This document shows, in pieces, positions 1 to 6,329 of a stretch of DNA of 6,373 nucleotides. Source of the stretch: SIG710 sp045587665 (GTDB lineage: Bacteria > Bacillota > Clostridia > Oscillospirales > CAG-272); assembly GCA_045587665.1 (NCBI GenBank), contig JAZNCT010000072.1:1-6373 (forward strand), in the 5' to 3' direction. Numbering within the stretch: position 1 is the first letter of the stretch; every line of letters begins with the position of its first letter. A model generated the notes under the pieces. That model was not told the DNA's origin and ran no database searches. It saw nothing but the letters and a program-made list of their open reading frames with translations. Position numbers and translations under genes: made by a program.

Positions 1-23
1 CTTGATTAAAAACAATATAAAAC

Positions 24-70
24 AAGGTCATCTCTATTTTGCAAAATGTAAGTGGAGATGGCCTTTTATT
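24..70 (+). terminator. Rho-independent terminator of an upstream gene outside the window
   Basis: Bases 24-36 can pair with 53-65 (arms AAGGTCATCTC and GAGATGGCCTT, with G-U wobbles near the middle and at the top). The 16-base loop itself contains the self-complementary TTTTGCAAAA. The right arm runs into TTTTATTTT. This is the classic stem plus T-run for a transcript arriving from the left. The other strand also has a T-rich stretch after the stem, so it could work in both directions. The gene it would terminate is not in the window. Confidence 0.65.
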
Positions 71-137
71 TTCGCGTTTCATCCTCAAAATGAATATATT
101 TAATAAAAAAAAGATAAACTTTTTGTGTGCAATATAG

Positions 138-182
138 AAAAAAAGAAAAATCTCTTGACAAATATATAAAAAATGTTATAAT
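138..182 (+). promoter_or_regulatory. Strong sigma-A promoter of the Crp/Fnr-ABC operon
   Basis: The -35 box TTGACA (155-160) and the -10 box TATAAT (177-182) both match consensus exactly, with a 16-base spacer. A TGT directly before the -10 box makes it an extended -10. The A-rich run at 138-150 just upstream of the -35 resembles an UP element. The predicted transcription start is around 189, giving a leader of about 35 bases, too short for a riboswitch. So strong a core promoter in front of a regulator gene fits a promoter that is held down by a repressor. Confidence 0.85.
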
Positions 183-188
183 AAAACT

Positions 189-202
189 GTCTCATATGAT
201 AC
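189..202. promoter_or_regulatory. Candidate operator palindrome overlapping the transcription start
   Basis: The 14-base sequence GTCTCATATGATAC is an inverted repeat with 12 of 14 symmetric positions (GT-n-TCATATGA-n-AC). It begins at the predicted transcription start, so a protein bound there would block initiation or early elongation. Crp/Fnr proteins bind dyad sites of about this size, and the first gene downstream encodes one, so autoregulation is the simplest reading. That link is inference; a palindrome this short in AT-rich DNA can arise by chance. Confidence 0.4.
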
Positions 203-223
203 ACTTCAAGAAAGGAAACACCA

Positions 224-910
224 ATGGAAAAGGAGATTGTTGATCTGCTTTTAAAAACTCCGCTTTTCAGCGGTGCAAGCAGAGAGCTGCTTCGGCTCCG
301 GCTTTCAAAAAAAGCAAAAACAAAGCATTACTTGAGCGAAGAAACCGTTTCTCCAAGCGAAAATGGCGAAAAGCATTTGGTCATAATAATAAAAGGATGT
401 GCAAAAGTCATGTCGCTTGATGTTGAACGAAGGGTTCTGCTGAGAACACTTTCTGTGGGAGATGCTTTTGGCGTTGCTGAGCTTTTTGGCGAAAGCCAAA
501 TAATAAGCCGAGTTGAAGCCAAGGGGAAATGCAGTGCCCTTTTTATTCCCGAATCCGAAATGAGAGTTCTTCTCGAAAAAGATAAGCAGATAATGTATAA
601 TTATCTGAGCTTTCTCTGCTGCAGGATCCGTTTTCTAAACAAGCGTATTGCCTGCTTTACGGCAGGAAGTGCGGAAAGGCGCCTTGCCTTTTATCTCGAC
701 TCGCTTGCCGAAGAACACGGAATAGCCGGAAATGCAATAAAGGTAGAATCGGAAACTTCAATGGGCTCGCTTGCCCTTATGCTTGACATTGGCCGAGCAT
801 CGCTTTACAGGGCTATCGACACTCTGACAGCCGATGGCTTCATCGAAAAGGACGGCAAAGGTTTTCTGCTGAAGGACAGGGATAAAATGCTTAAAAACTA
901 TAGTAAATAA
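224..910 (+). CDS. Crp/Fnr-family transcriptional regulator
   Basis: A 228-residue protein with the standard two-domain Crp/Fnr layout: an N-terminal cyclic-nucleotide-binding-type beta-barrel (about residues 10-120), a long dimerisation helix (about 121-145), and a C-terminal winged helix-turn-helix (about 146-220). The recognition helix lies around GRASLYRAIDTL (190-201), followed by the wing FIEKDGKGFLL. The phosphate-binding Arg-Ser pair of E. coli CRP appears to be replaced by Ile93-Ile94, so cAMP is an unlikely ligand. The N-terminal cysteine cluster of FNR is also absent. Cysteines occur at 59, 103, 132, 133 and 144. The start is supported by AAAGGA at 211-216, seven bases before ATG. 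It is the first gene of an operon with an ABC importer, only 11 bases from the next gene, so it probably controls that importer and itself. The effector is unknown. Confidence 0.9.
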   Translation: MEKEIVDLLLKTPLFSGASRELLRLRLSKKAKTKHYLSEETVSPSENGEKHLVIIIKGCAKVMSLDVERRVLLRTLSVGDAFGVAELFGESQIISRVEAKGKCSALFIPESEMRVLLEKDKQIMYNYLSFLCCRIRFLNKRIACFTAGSAERRLAFYLDSLAEEHGIAGNAIKVESETSMGSLALMLDIGRASLYRAIDTLTADGFIEKDGKGFLLKDRDKMLKNYSK

Positions 911-921
911 GGAGAAAAATC

Positions 922-1971
922 ATGAAAAAAATACTTGCACTTATTCTTTCTATTCTTATGCTCATAGGCCTTAGTGCCTGCGCCCCCGAAGGCGGCAATG
1001 AAATACAAAAGCCCTCAGGCTCTGATTCAGCTCCTGACACTGCGGCTGAAACAGAGGATACTGTGGATAGAAATACACACTTCAACATTACCGTAATTTC
1101 GGGCACTACCGGAATGGGCTTTGCAAAAATGATGGACGATGCGCAAAACGGCACTGCCCTGTTCCCATATAATTTTGAGATCGTAAGCGGGGCAGATGTT
1201 GCCCAGTCCGCCATTGTCAGCGGCTCTGCTGATATTGCTGCCGTTCCAACAAATCTTGCTGCCGCGCTGTATGCAAAAACAAAGGGAGAGATACAGATCC
1301 TTGCTGCAAACACCCTTGGCGTTCTCTATCTCATTGAAAATGGCAACACTGTAAATAACATTTCAAATCTGGCCGGCAAAACCATTTACTGCTGTCAGCA
1401 GGGTGCAAATCCTGAATATATAACCTCATATATCCTGAAGCAGAACGGCTTTGAAGTTGGCAAGGACGTTTTCCTTGATTTCACCTACAATTCTCCCGAC
1501 GAGCTGGCAACCGCTGTTGCTGAAGGCCTTGTTAACCTTGCCGTTCTCCCCGAGCCCAAGGTTACAGCAACTCTTTCACAAAACACCTCTCTCCGCCGCG
1601 CACTTAATTTCTCAACCGAATGGGAAAATGCCACAGGAGGGCTCCCTCTTATCCAGGGTTGCATTATTGCAAGAAAGAGCTTTGTAGAAGAAAACCCTGC
1701 CGAGATAGAGCTTTTCCTGCGTGAATATGAGACATCTATAGAATTTACAAACAGAGATTCTCAAAAGGCATCCGAGATCATTGCTGCTTTTGGAATTATT
1801 CCAAAAGCTCCTCTTGCACTGAAAGCCATTCCAAACTGCAATATCGATTTTATTTCCGGGGCAGATATCACCTCTCCGATGATGAGCTTTTTCAGTGTTC
1901 TTTATGACGCAAATCCAAAAGCTGTTGGAAACAAGATTCCTGATTATGACATCTTTTATAGTGCGGACTAA
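922..1971 (+). CDS. ABC transporter substrate-binding lipoprotein (NitT/TauT/SsuA-like)
   Basis: A 349-residue exported protein. Residues 1-20 form a lipoprotein signal peptide: Lys2-Lys3, a hydrophobic stretch, then lipobox LSAC with Cys20 as the lipidation site. An acidic, flexible linker (about 21-50) ties the domain to the membrane. From about residue 55 the fold reads as an NMT1/SsuA-like periplasmic-binding protein: a first strand leading to a glycine loop (GTTGMG, 61-66), SGSADIAAVP (100-109, the typical segment reporting on a binding site), a second-lobe loop GKTIYCCQQG (152-161), and GLVNLAVLPEP (202-212). Length is normal for the family. It would capture the ligand outside the membrane for the permease and ATPase encoded next. 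The RBS AAGGAG (909-914) overlaps the stop codon of the regulator gene. The ligand is unknown: sulfonates, taurine, nitrate, pyrimidine precursors and others are known in this superfamily. Vicinal Cys157-Cys158 is unusual. Confidence 0.88.
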   Translation: MKKILALILSILMLIGLSACAPEGGNEIQKPSGSDSAPDTAAETEDTVDRNTHFNITVISGTTGMGFAKMMDDAQNGTALFPYNFEIVSGADVAQSAIVSGSADIAAVPTNLAAALYAKTKGEIQILAANTLGVLYLIENGNTVNNISNLAGKTIYCCQQGANPEYITSYILKQNGFEVGKDVFLDFTYNSPDELATAVAEGLVNLAVLPEPKVTATLSQNTSLRRALNFSTEWENATGGLPLIQGCIIARKSFVEENPAEIELFLREYETSIEFTNRDSQKASEIIAAFGIIPKAPLALKAIPNCNIDFISGADITSPMMSFFSVLYDANPKAVGNKIPDYDIFYSAD

Positions 1972-2744
1972 TGGCTGCCGGATTCTTTAAATCTCTGCTA
2001 AAATCTCTCACAGTTGCTCTGTTTTGGCTTGCCGTCTGGTACATCGCCGCAGCAGCAGTTGATAAGGATCTTTTGTTACCTTCACCGTTAGCGGTTCTAA
2101 AAAGGTTGGGTGAGCTGAGCTTAACGGCAGATTTTTATATCACAACCGCCTTTTCTGTTATAAGAGTTGTTTCGGGTATTGCACTGGCAACCGCACTTGG
2201 CCTTATACTCGCTTTAATTACCCACATTTCAAGAATTGCCGATGCCCTGATAAAGCCTCTTATAACGGTTATAAAGGCAACACCTGTAGCTTCTTTCATC
2301 ATTCTTGCCCTTGTTTGGATATCAAGAGACAGACTACCAATATTCATTGCACTGCTTATGGTGCTGCCCGTTGTTTGGACAAATCTGAGAGAGGGGCTGA
2401 ATAGGATAGACCCTAAGCTTAGAGAAATGGCTAAGGTGTTCAAGTCAACGCCTTGGCAAACCTTAAAGCACATATATATGCCTTCGGTTTTGCCATACTT
2501 TACTGCGTCGATGAGAACATCTTTGGGTCTTGCCTGGAAAGCAGGTATTGCCGCAGAGGTTCTTGCGCTTCCGAGAAAGGCTATTGGCAAACAGCTCTTT
2601 GACTCAAAGTCTTATCTTGAGACCACAGATCTTTTTGCCTGGACCGTTGCGGTAATTATACTTAGCCTCATCATCGAGCTGGCTTTTGAAGCCGTTGTTA
2701 AAAGCTACCAAAGAAAATGGAGGGATCAGGATGCTGAAAATTGA
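1971..2744 (+). CDS. ABC transporter permease (NitT/TauT/SsuC-like)
   Basis: A 257-residue inner-membrane protein of the binding-protein-dependent permease family. It has about six hydrophobic segments, roughly at residues 12-30, 60-84, 97-116, 122-136, 184-200 and 224-243. The cytoplasmic EAA loop that docks on the ATPase is visible at 152-171 (EMA, then IYMP), spaced as in the family, but the usually conserved glycine of the motif is Lys158. The LLLPSP segment (34-39) near the first membrane span is typical of SsuC/TauC-type permeases. Its ATG shares a base with the stop of the lipoprotein gene (TAATG) and no good Shine-Dalgarno precedes it, so translation likely restarts after termination. 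The C-terminus overlaps the ATPase gene by 14 bases. It forms the channel of the importer, probably as a homodimer since only one permease gene is present. Confidence 0.9.
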   Translation: MAAGFFKSLLKSLTVALFWLAVWYIAAAAVDKDLLLPSPLAVLKRLGELSLTADFYITTAFSVIRVVSGIALATALGLILALITHISRIADALIKPLITVIKATPVASFIILALVWISRDRLPIFIALLMVLPVVWTNLREGLNRIDPKLREMAKVFKSTPWQTLKHIYMPSVLPYFTASMRTSLGLAWKAGIAAEVLALPRKAIGKQLFDSKSYLETTDLFAWTVAVIILSLIIELAFEAVVKSYQRKWRDQDAEN

Positions 2745-3321
2745 AGATCTTTCATTTTCTTACGGAGCTCAAAGCATAATCAAAAATCTTTCGCTGACAA
2801 TTGAGAAAAATGGCGTCTATGCCATAATGGGTCCCTCGGGATGCGGAAAAAGCACACTTTTCTCGCTTATCAGCGGTCTTTTAAAACCGGATAGCGGCAG
2901 TATAACAACAGATGCCAAAAAGCTCTCATTTTCCTTTCAGGAAGCAAGGCTTTTGCCTTGGGAAACTGCTGAGGAAAACGTAAATTTTGTGCTGGGAAGC
3001 AAAAAAAACACCCTTCAAAAGGCTCGTGATGCACTTTCAAAGGTGGGGCTTGGTGAGGATCGCTCAAAATATCCGGGAGAACTATCCGGAGGTATGCAGA
3101 AAAGGGTTTCGCTTGCAAGAGCATTTGCCGCAGAGGGAGATCTTATTCTCCTTGACGAGCCATTTTCAGGGCTGGATACCGAAACAAAAGCAGGAATTAT
3201 TGAAAATGTGAAAGAAATTGGCAAAAATTCAATCATTTTACTTATCACCCACGATATAAATGAAGCCAACGACTGCGCCGAAAAGGTATTCGATTTTAAT
3301 GAGCTAAACAAATACAGATAA
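2731..3321 (+). CDS. ABC transporter ATP-binding protein (NitT/TauT/SsuB-like)
   Basis: A 196-residue ATPase with every expected motif: Walker A GPSGCGKST (34-42), Q-loop Gln70 in SFQEARLLPW, signature LSGGM (118-122), Walker B LILLDEP (138-144) with catalytic Glu143, D-loop SGLD (146-149) and H-loop His174 in ITHD. The QEARLLPW form of the Q-loop is characteristic of the SsuB/TauB branch. I chose ATG at 2731, giving MLKIEDLSF at the canonical beginning of the fold, because AGGGATCAGG lies just upstream; an in-frame ATG at 2686 would add 15 residues unlike the family and overlap the permease more. At 196 residues it is shorter than typical SsuB/TauB proteins (about 250) and ends soon after the H-loop helix, with no regulatory C-terminal domain. 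It powers the importer with the preceding permease. Confidence 0.92.
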   Translation: MLKIEDLSFSYGAQSIIKNLSLTIEKNGVYAIMGPSGCGKSTLFSLISGLLKPDSGSITTDAKKLSFSFQEARLLPWETAEENVNFVLGSKKNTLQKARDALSKVGLGEDRSKYPGELSGGMQKRVSLARAFAAEGDLILLDEPFSGLDTETKAGIIENVKEIGKNSIILLITHDINEANDCAEKVFDFNELNKYR

Positions 3322-3353
3322 GAATTTTTCTTTGAAATTGCGGTTTTATACGC

Positions 3354-3408
3354 AAAAACGGGGGTGTGAATACCAAATGCTTTGCATTTGACTCACACCG
3401 CCGTTTTT
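3354..3408 (+). terminator. Nested-hairpin terminator, probably bidirectional
   Basis: Bases 3354-3369 pair with 3393-3408 in a 16-position stem with a single G-G mismatch (arms start AAAAACGG and end CCGTTTTT). Inside it sits a second perfect 7-bp hairpin, CAAATGC/GCATTTG with a TTT loop (3374-3390). The right arm ends in TTTTT for the + transcript, and the complementary strand likewise ends in TTTTT followed by GCG. It lies 32 bases after the ATPase stop and between convergent operons, so it likely terminates both; I found no other terminator for the - strand operon. Confidence 0.85.
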
Positions 3409-3570
3409 AATTTACATAAAAACTTACTGTTTTCAAAATTTGCAACATTATCTGTAAATTTCTTTTGCCTTTTTCAGACTTTATTCCTATCTCACCGACT
3501 TTTTTACGCTGTTCTCGGAGGCAGACACCCCCTATCTATATATCATCAACCCGCTTGCGTTATCAGTCTA
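3409..3570. other. Intergenic tail between convergent operons, no gene seen
   Basis: These 162 bases separate the terminator from the end of the PHP gene. They would be the 3' untranslated region of the - strand transcript if it stops at the hairpin at 3354-3408. I see no further strong stem-loop, RBS-supported small gene or repeat here. An open frame running rightwards from 3382 into the PHP gene has no family features and is mostly antisense to that gene. Confidence 0.6.
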
Positions 3571-4578
3571 TCAAAATTCAAGCTCATCCCTGAAATAGCC
3601 TCTTGTGTCAGCGTGCCTGCCTTCTGCATCCATTATCGAAATGCGCAGATATTTGGCTCCGTCATCAAGTTCAAAATCAGCAGAAGTAATAAATCCGTCA
3701 TTCGGAGCAAAGGCACGCTTTGGTGTTTTGCTTCCTGTAAACGCCGCAATATGCTTAACAGGAGAACATTCTATATGCACCTTGTTTCCCTCAATCGAAA
3801 CCTCTGTAAAAGTTGGCCCCATTGATGAATACATATCTCCCTTTTCAATAGCATCCACTATTGCGCCATACTCAAAGCTTTCCGGCAGGATCATAGCAAA
3901 TCCGCCAAATGAATCGCATCCGGGCGTTCCCTCTTCTCTACCGTTGTGGTTATCATCTGCGCTGTGGCAGGCAATGCGTTTACCTGAACAGAGCATTTTA
4001 TCGTAAAGAGCAGCGTTATATTCAAGGCGGTTCATATTGTAGCTGGAGTAATTGCACATTTCCATACTGCAAAAGCCGTCGTATGCCAGAATAGTCGCTT
4101 CTTCCTCCATTGACCAATAGGCATGGTTATATGTGGCGATCATTCCGTTTTCCTTTGCGACCCTGATCATATAATTGATATATTCGGGAGAATACACTCT
4201 GGAATTTGATTCGCCTATTCTCTTGAATTTTTCACGTGCCTCAACGGGAGCATACTTTATATAACGTTCATCATAGCATACCATTGCATCATTATCCGCA
4301 TCTTTTGAGATAAAATTGATATGTATTTCCCTGTTATATGAATCGAATTTGTGATTCGGTCTTATATAGCTCTCATATCCTGTAATAAGTATAAAATCGC
4401 TATCTGTGAGATCGGTGTGCTTTTTGGGATATTCGTGATCTGTGATAGACAGGATAGAATATCCATGCCTTTTATACATTTCCTTAAGCTGCTCGGGAGT
4501 CTTCTTACCGTCAGATAGCGTACTGTGGCAGTGGAGATTTGCCTTATACTGCTTTTTATTTGGCGAAATAAGATACAT
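3571..4578 (-). CDS. PHP-domain metal-dependent phosphoesterase
   Basis: A 335-residue protein of the PHP superfamily, whose members use a multi-metal centre to hydrolyse phosphoesters (for example nucleotide 3',5'-bisphosphates or histidinol phosphate). The metal ligands are visible in order: HCHSTLSDG (His16, His18, Asp23), TDHEY (Asp47, His48), Glu69 in GYES, His86 in EIHIN, His152 in YNHAY, and CHSADDNH (His205, Asp208, His211). Residues from about 255 onward look like a small beta-rich C-terminal domain absent from the shortest family members. ATG at 4578 is preferred over the upstream in-frame ATG at 4656 because AAAGGA (4587-4592) lies eight bases before it and the extra 26 residues are unrelated to the fold and overlap the HD gene. 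It starts 13 bases after that gene, so the two are co-transcribed. Substrate unknown; the active site appears intact. Confidence 0.88.
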   Translation of the reverse strand: MYLISPNKKQYKANLHCHSTLSDGKKTPEQLKEMYKRHGYSILSITDHEYPKKHTDLTDSDFILITGYESYIRPNHKFDSYNREIHINFISKDADNDAMVCYDERYIKYAPVEAREKFKRIGESNSRVYSPEYINYMIRVAKENGMIATYNHAYWSMEEEATILAYDGFCSMEMCNYSSYNMNRLEYNAALYDKMLCSGKRIACHSADDNHNGREEGTPGCDSFGGFAMILPESFEYGAIVDAIEKGDMYSSMGPTFTEVSIEGNKVHIECSPVKHIAAFTGSKTPKRAFAPNDGFITSADFELDDGAKYLRISIMDAEGRHADTRGYFRDELEF

Positions 4579-4591
4579 GATATTTTTCCTT

Positions 4592-5200
4592 TCAATTTTG
4601 AGGTTCTTTACCCTCAATATAATAGGTTGCCTCCATATCGGCAACAGAAAGAGCAAAAGCTAACGGAAACATTTCAAATGCGCTGCCCACATTCATTTTT
4701 TCACCTTCTCCGGCACCCGCAAACCCCATATGATAGCGTATCGCAAAGGCTTCGTCTCTTGTTAGGCGCATATAACCCGAGATTATATAAACGGATTTTT
4801 CGCCGTGTCCATAAGGCAACTTATCTTCAATAGAATAGGACGGTACACTCTTCCAAACGCCGTTCTCATCCTTAACATTTCTTGAACCCAATTTGTAAAA
4901 ATTTGTTTTGCATATATCATGCAAAAGTGCCGCTATGGCGAGGGTCTCCTCGCTATAATTCATTCCGTAAAGCTCTTTTGCACGTTCTCGTGACATATAG
5001 TCGCAAAGACATTCGTAAACGTTAAGTGAATGTTCAAGCAGCCCACCGGGATATGAACCGTGAAAACGAGTGCTGGCGGGAGCATCGAAGAAATCGCAGG
5101 ATGGGGACATAAGATATTCAAGAAGCTTTTCCGAACCCTCTCTGGTTATCTTGGATCTATAGATCCCAATAAATTTCTCTTTTAATAATTCTTTATCCAT
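4592..5200 (-). CDS. HD-domain metal-dependent hydrolase
   Basis: A 202-residue soluble HD-superfamily protein. The signature is complete: His57 in GGLLEHSLNV, His94-Asp95 in ALLHDICK, His132 in GHGEKS, His157 in RYHMG and Asp188 in ADMEATYY. The extra His132 and His157 beyond the minimal H-HD-D set suggest a two-metal centre, as in HD-GYP, YqeK-like and related phosphohydrolases. The PGGLLEHSL segment also resembles the HD domain of YhaM-type 3'-5' exoribonucleases, but the OB-fold nucleic-acid-binding domain of YhaM is missing. A nucleotide or phosphoester substrate is therefore likely, its identity unknown. The RBS GGAG (5206-5209) lies five bases before ATG and close behind a hairpin. Downstream, a 13-base gap leads to the PHP phosphoesterase gene, whose RBS abuts this gene's TGA stop, indicating translational coupling. 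Confidence 0.85.
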   Translation of the reverse strand: MDKELLKEKFIGIYRSKITREGSEKLLEYLMSPSCDFFDAPASTRFHGSYPGGLLEHSLNVYECLCDYMSRERAKELYGMNYSEETLAIAALLHDICKTNFYKLGSRNVKDENGVWKSVPSYSIEDKLPYGHGEKSVYIISGYMRLTRDEAFAIRYHMGFAGAGEGEKMNVGSAFEMFPLAFALSVADMEATYYIEGKEPQN

Positions 5201-5218
5201 TTCAACTCCAAAATTACA

Positions 5219-5245
5219 TTATGGGGCGCAAAAAGCGCCCCATAA
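5219..5245 (-). terminator. Intercistronic hairpin after the isomerase gene (attenuator or weak terminator)
   Basis: TTATGGGGCGC (5219-5229) and GCGCCCCATAA (5235-5245) form a perfect 11-bp stem around a 5-base loop, located ten bases after the isomerase stop. Read on the - strand, the stem is followed by TGTAATTTTGG, which has no uninterrupted T-run, so termination is probably partial. It could protect the 3' end of the isomerase message and lower expression of the HD and PHP genes. No separate promoter is seen for those genes in the 54-base gap, which argues for read-through. Confidence 0.65.
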
Positions 5246-5254
5246 CTATGCTTA

Positions 5255-6223
5255 TTATGCCCAGCTCATTGTTGTGGGTTTTTCTTCATAAATTACAATG
5301 TCTTTAAGGAAGGATACTGCCTTGCGCAGGCCCTCGTCGATAGACATGACACTATCCTCATGCTCGATAGAAAGAACTCTATCATATCCGCAGAGGCGGA
5401 GATTGCTGACAAGATCTCTCCAATATGTTTCATTGTTGCCGTAGCCAACTGTGCGGAATACCCAAGCGCGGTTAAGCTCGTCACCATAGTGCTTTGTATC
5501 AAGCACGCCGTTCTTTGCAGTGTTATATTTATCTATCTTTGTATCCTTTGCGTGAACATGATAGATAGCCCCTTTAAGCTCACGGATAGCTGCAACGGGA
5601 TCCATACCCTGCCAGATAAGGTGTGAGGGGTCAAAGTTCGCTCCGATAACATCGCCTACAGCCGCACGGAGCTTAAGGAGAGTTTCAGGATTGTAAACAC
5701 AGAAGCCGGGGTGCATTTCAAATGCGATGTGAGGAACATTATGTGCAAGAGCGAAAGCACCCATTTCCTTCCAATAAGGAATGAGCTTTTCCTTCCACTG
5801 CCAATCAAGGATAGCCAGAAAATCCTCAGGCCAAGGGCATGTTACCCAGTTTGGATACTTTGAACCTTCAGAATCACCGGGACAGCCGGAGAAGCCTATA
5901 ATTGTATCAACTCCAAGCTTTTCTGCAAGAAGAATTGCGTTTCTGAAATCCTCATCATACATTTTTGCTGTAGCCGCATCGGGATGAAGGGGGTTGCCGT
6001 GGCAAGCAAGAGCGCAGATCTCAACATCATACTTTTTGAATGTTGCAACAAACTCGTCATATTTCTTTTCATCTGCAAGAAGCTCCGCGGGATTGCAATG
6101 AGCTTTTCCGGGATATCCGCCGGCACCGATCTCAACGGTGTGAACGCCAAGGCCAGACAAAATAGAGAGAGTTTCGTCAAGAGATTTTGCACCGTAAAGG
6201 TTAGCAAGAACACTCAGTTTCAT
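5255..6223 (-). CDS. Sugar phosphate isomerase/epimerase-like TIM-barrel protein
   Basis: A 322-residue protein of the xylose isomerase-like TIM-barrel (AP endonuclease 2) superfamily, which includes sugar epimerases and inositol-pathway enzymes IolE, IolH and IolI. The four metal ligands expected at the barrel mouth are present: Glu169 in FEMHPGF, Asp198 in NFDPSH, His224 in YHVHAKD and Glu287 in SIEHED. His75 (ACHGNP) and His201 are further typical active-site positions. The start MKLSVLANLYG is the first barrel strand and is preceded by AAGGAAG. Length is slightly above the family's usual 270-300, mostly from a longer stretch between strands seven and eight (about 228-268). It is cytoplasmic, and probably acts on a sugar or polyol intermediate. 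Regulation by a sugar-responsive factor is suggested by the palindromic sites upstream. The exact substrate cannot be assigned, and some family members catalyse dehydration or isomerisation rather than epimerisation. Confidence 0.88.
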   Translation of the reverse strand: MKLSVLANLYGAKSLDETLSILSGLGVHTVEIGAGGYPGKAHCNPAELLADEKKYDEFVATFKKYDVEICALACHGNPLHPDAATAKMYDEDFRNAILLAEKLGVDTIIGFSGCPGDSEGSKYPNWVTCPWPEDFLAILDWQWKEKLIPYWKEMGAFALAHNVPHIAFEMHPGFCVYNPETLLKLRAAVGDVIGANFDPSHLIWQGMDPVAAIRELKGAIYHVHAKDTKIDKYNTAKNGVLDTKHYGDELNRAWVFRTVGYGNNETYWRDLVSNLRLCGYDRVLSIEHEDSVMSIDEGLRKAVSFLKDIVIYEEKPTTMSWA

Positions 6224-6266
6224 AGATATTTCTTCCTTTCACAAAGATAATTTTTCAGATGAGTAT

Positions 6267-6295
6267 ATTATACACTTTTTTTCCTGATTTTTCAA
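6267..6295 (-). promoter_or_regulatory. Sigma-A promoter of the isomerase operon
   Basis: Read on the - strand: -35 box TTGAAA (6290-6295), a 17-base spacer, and a perfect -10 box TATAAT (6267-6272). Transcription would start near 6260, leaving a leader of about 36 bases before the ATG at 6223, with an RBS (AAGGAAG) and no room for a riboswitch. Confidence 0.8.
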
Positions 6296-6329
6296 GTGAT
6301 TTTTGACCAAATGCCTCACATCGTCATTC

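Noticed and set aside
121..135. TTTTGTGTGCAATAT resembling the half-sites at 6354-6362
   Set aside because: The match is imperfect (two extra bases) and it lacks the paired arm, so a shared operator is not supported.
183..223. Possible riboswitch leader for the importer operon
   Set aside because: The predicted leader is only about 35 bases, too short for a TPP, FMN, cobalamin or similar aptamer, and no conserved aptamer core is visible.
891..1313. 140-codon open frame on the - strand
   Set aside because: It is the antisense of the 5' part of the substrate-binding lipoprotein gene, whose signal peptide and fold are clear; no promoter or RBS supports it.
3382..3825. 147-codon open frame on the + strand after the terminator
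   Set aside because: Most of it is antisense to the well-supported PHP gene, its ATG lies inside the terminator hairpin, no RBS precedes it, and the translation has no family features.
4579..4656. Upstream start that would add 26 residues to the PHP protein
   Set aside because: The added segment overlaps the HD gene and is unlike the PHP fold, while ATG at 4578 has a well-placed AAAGGA.
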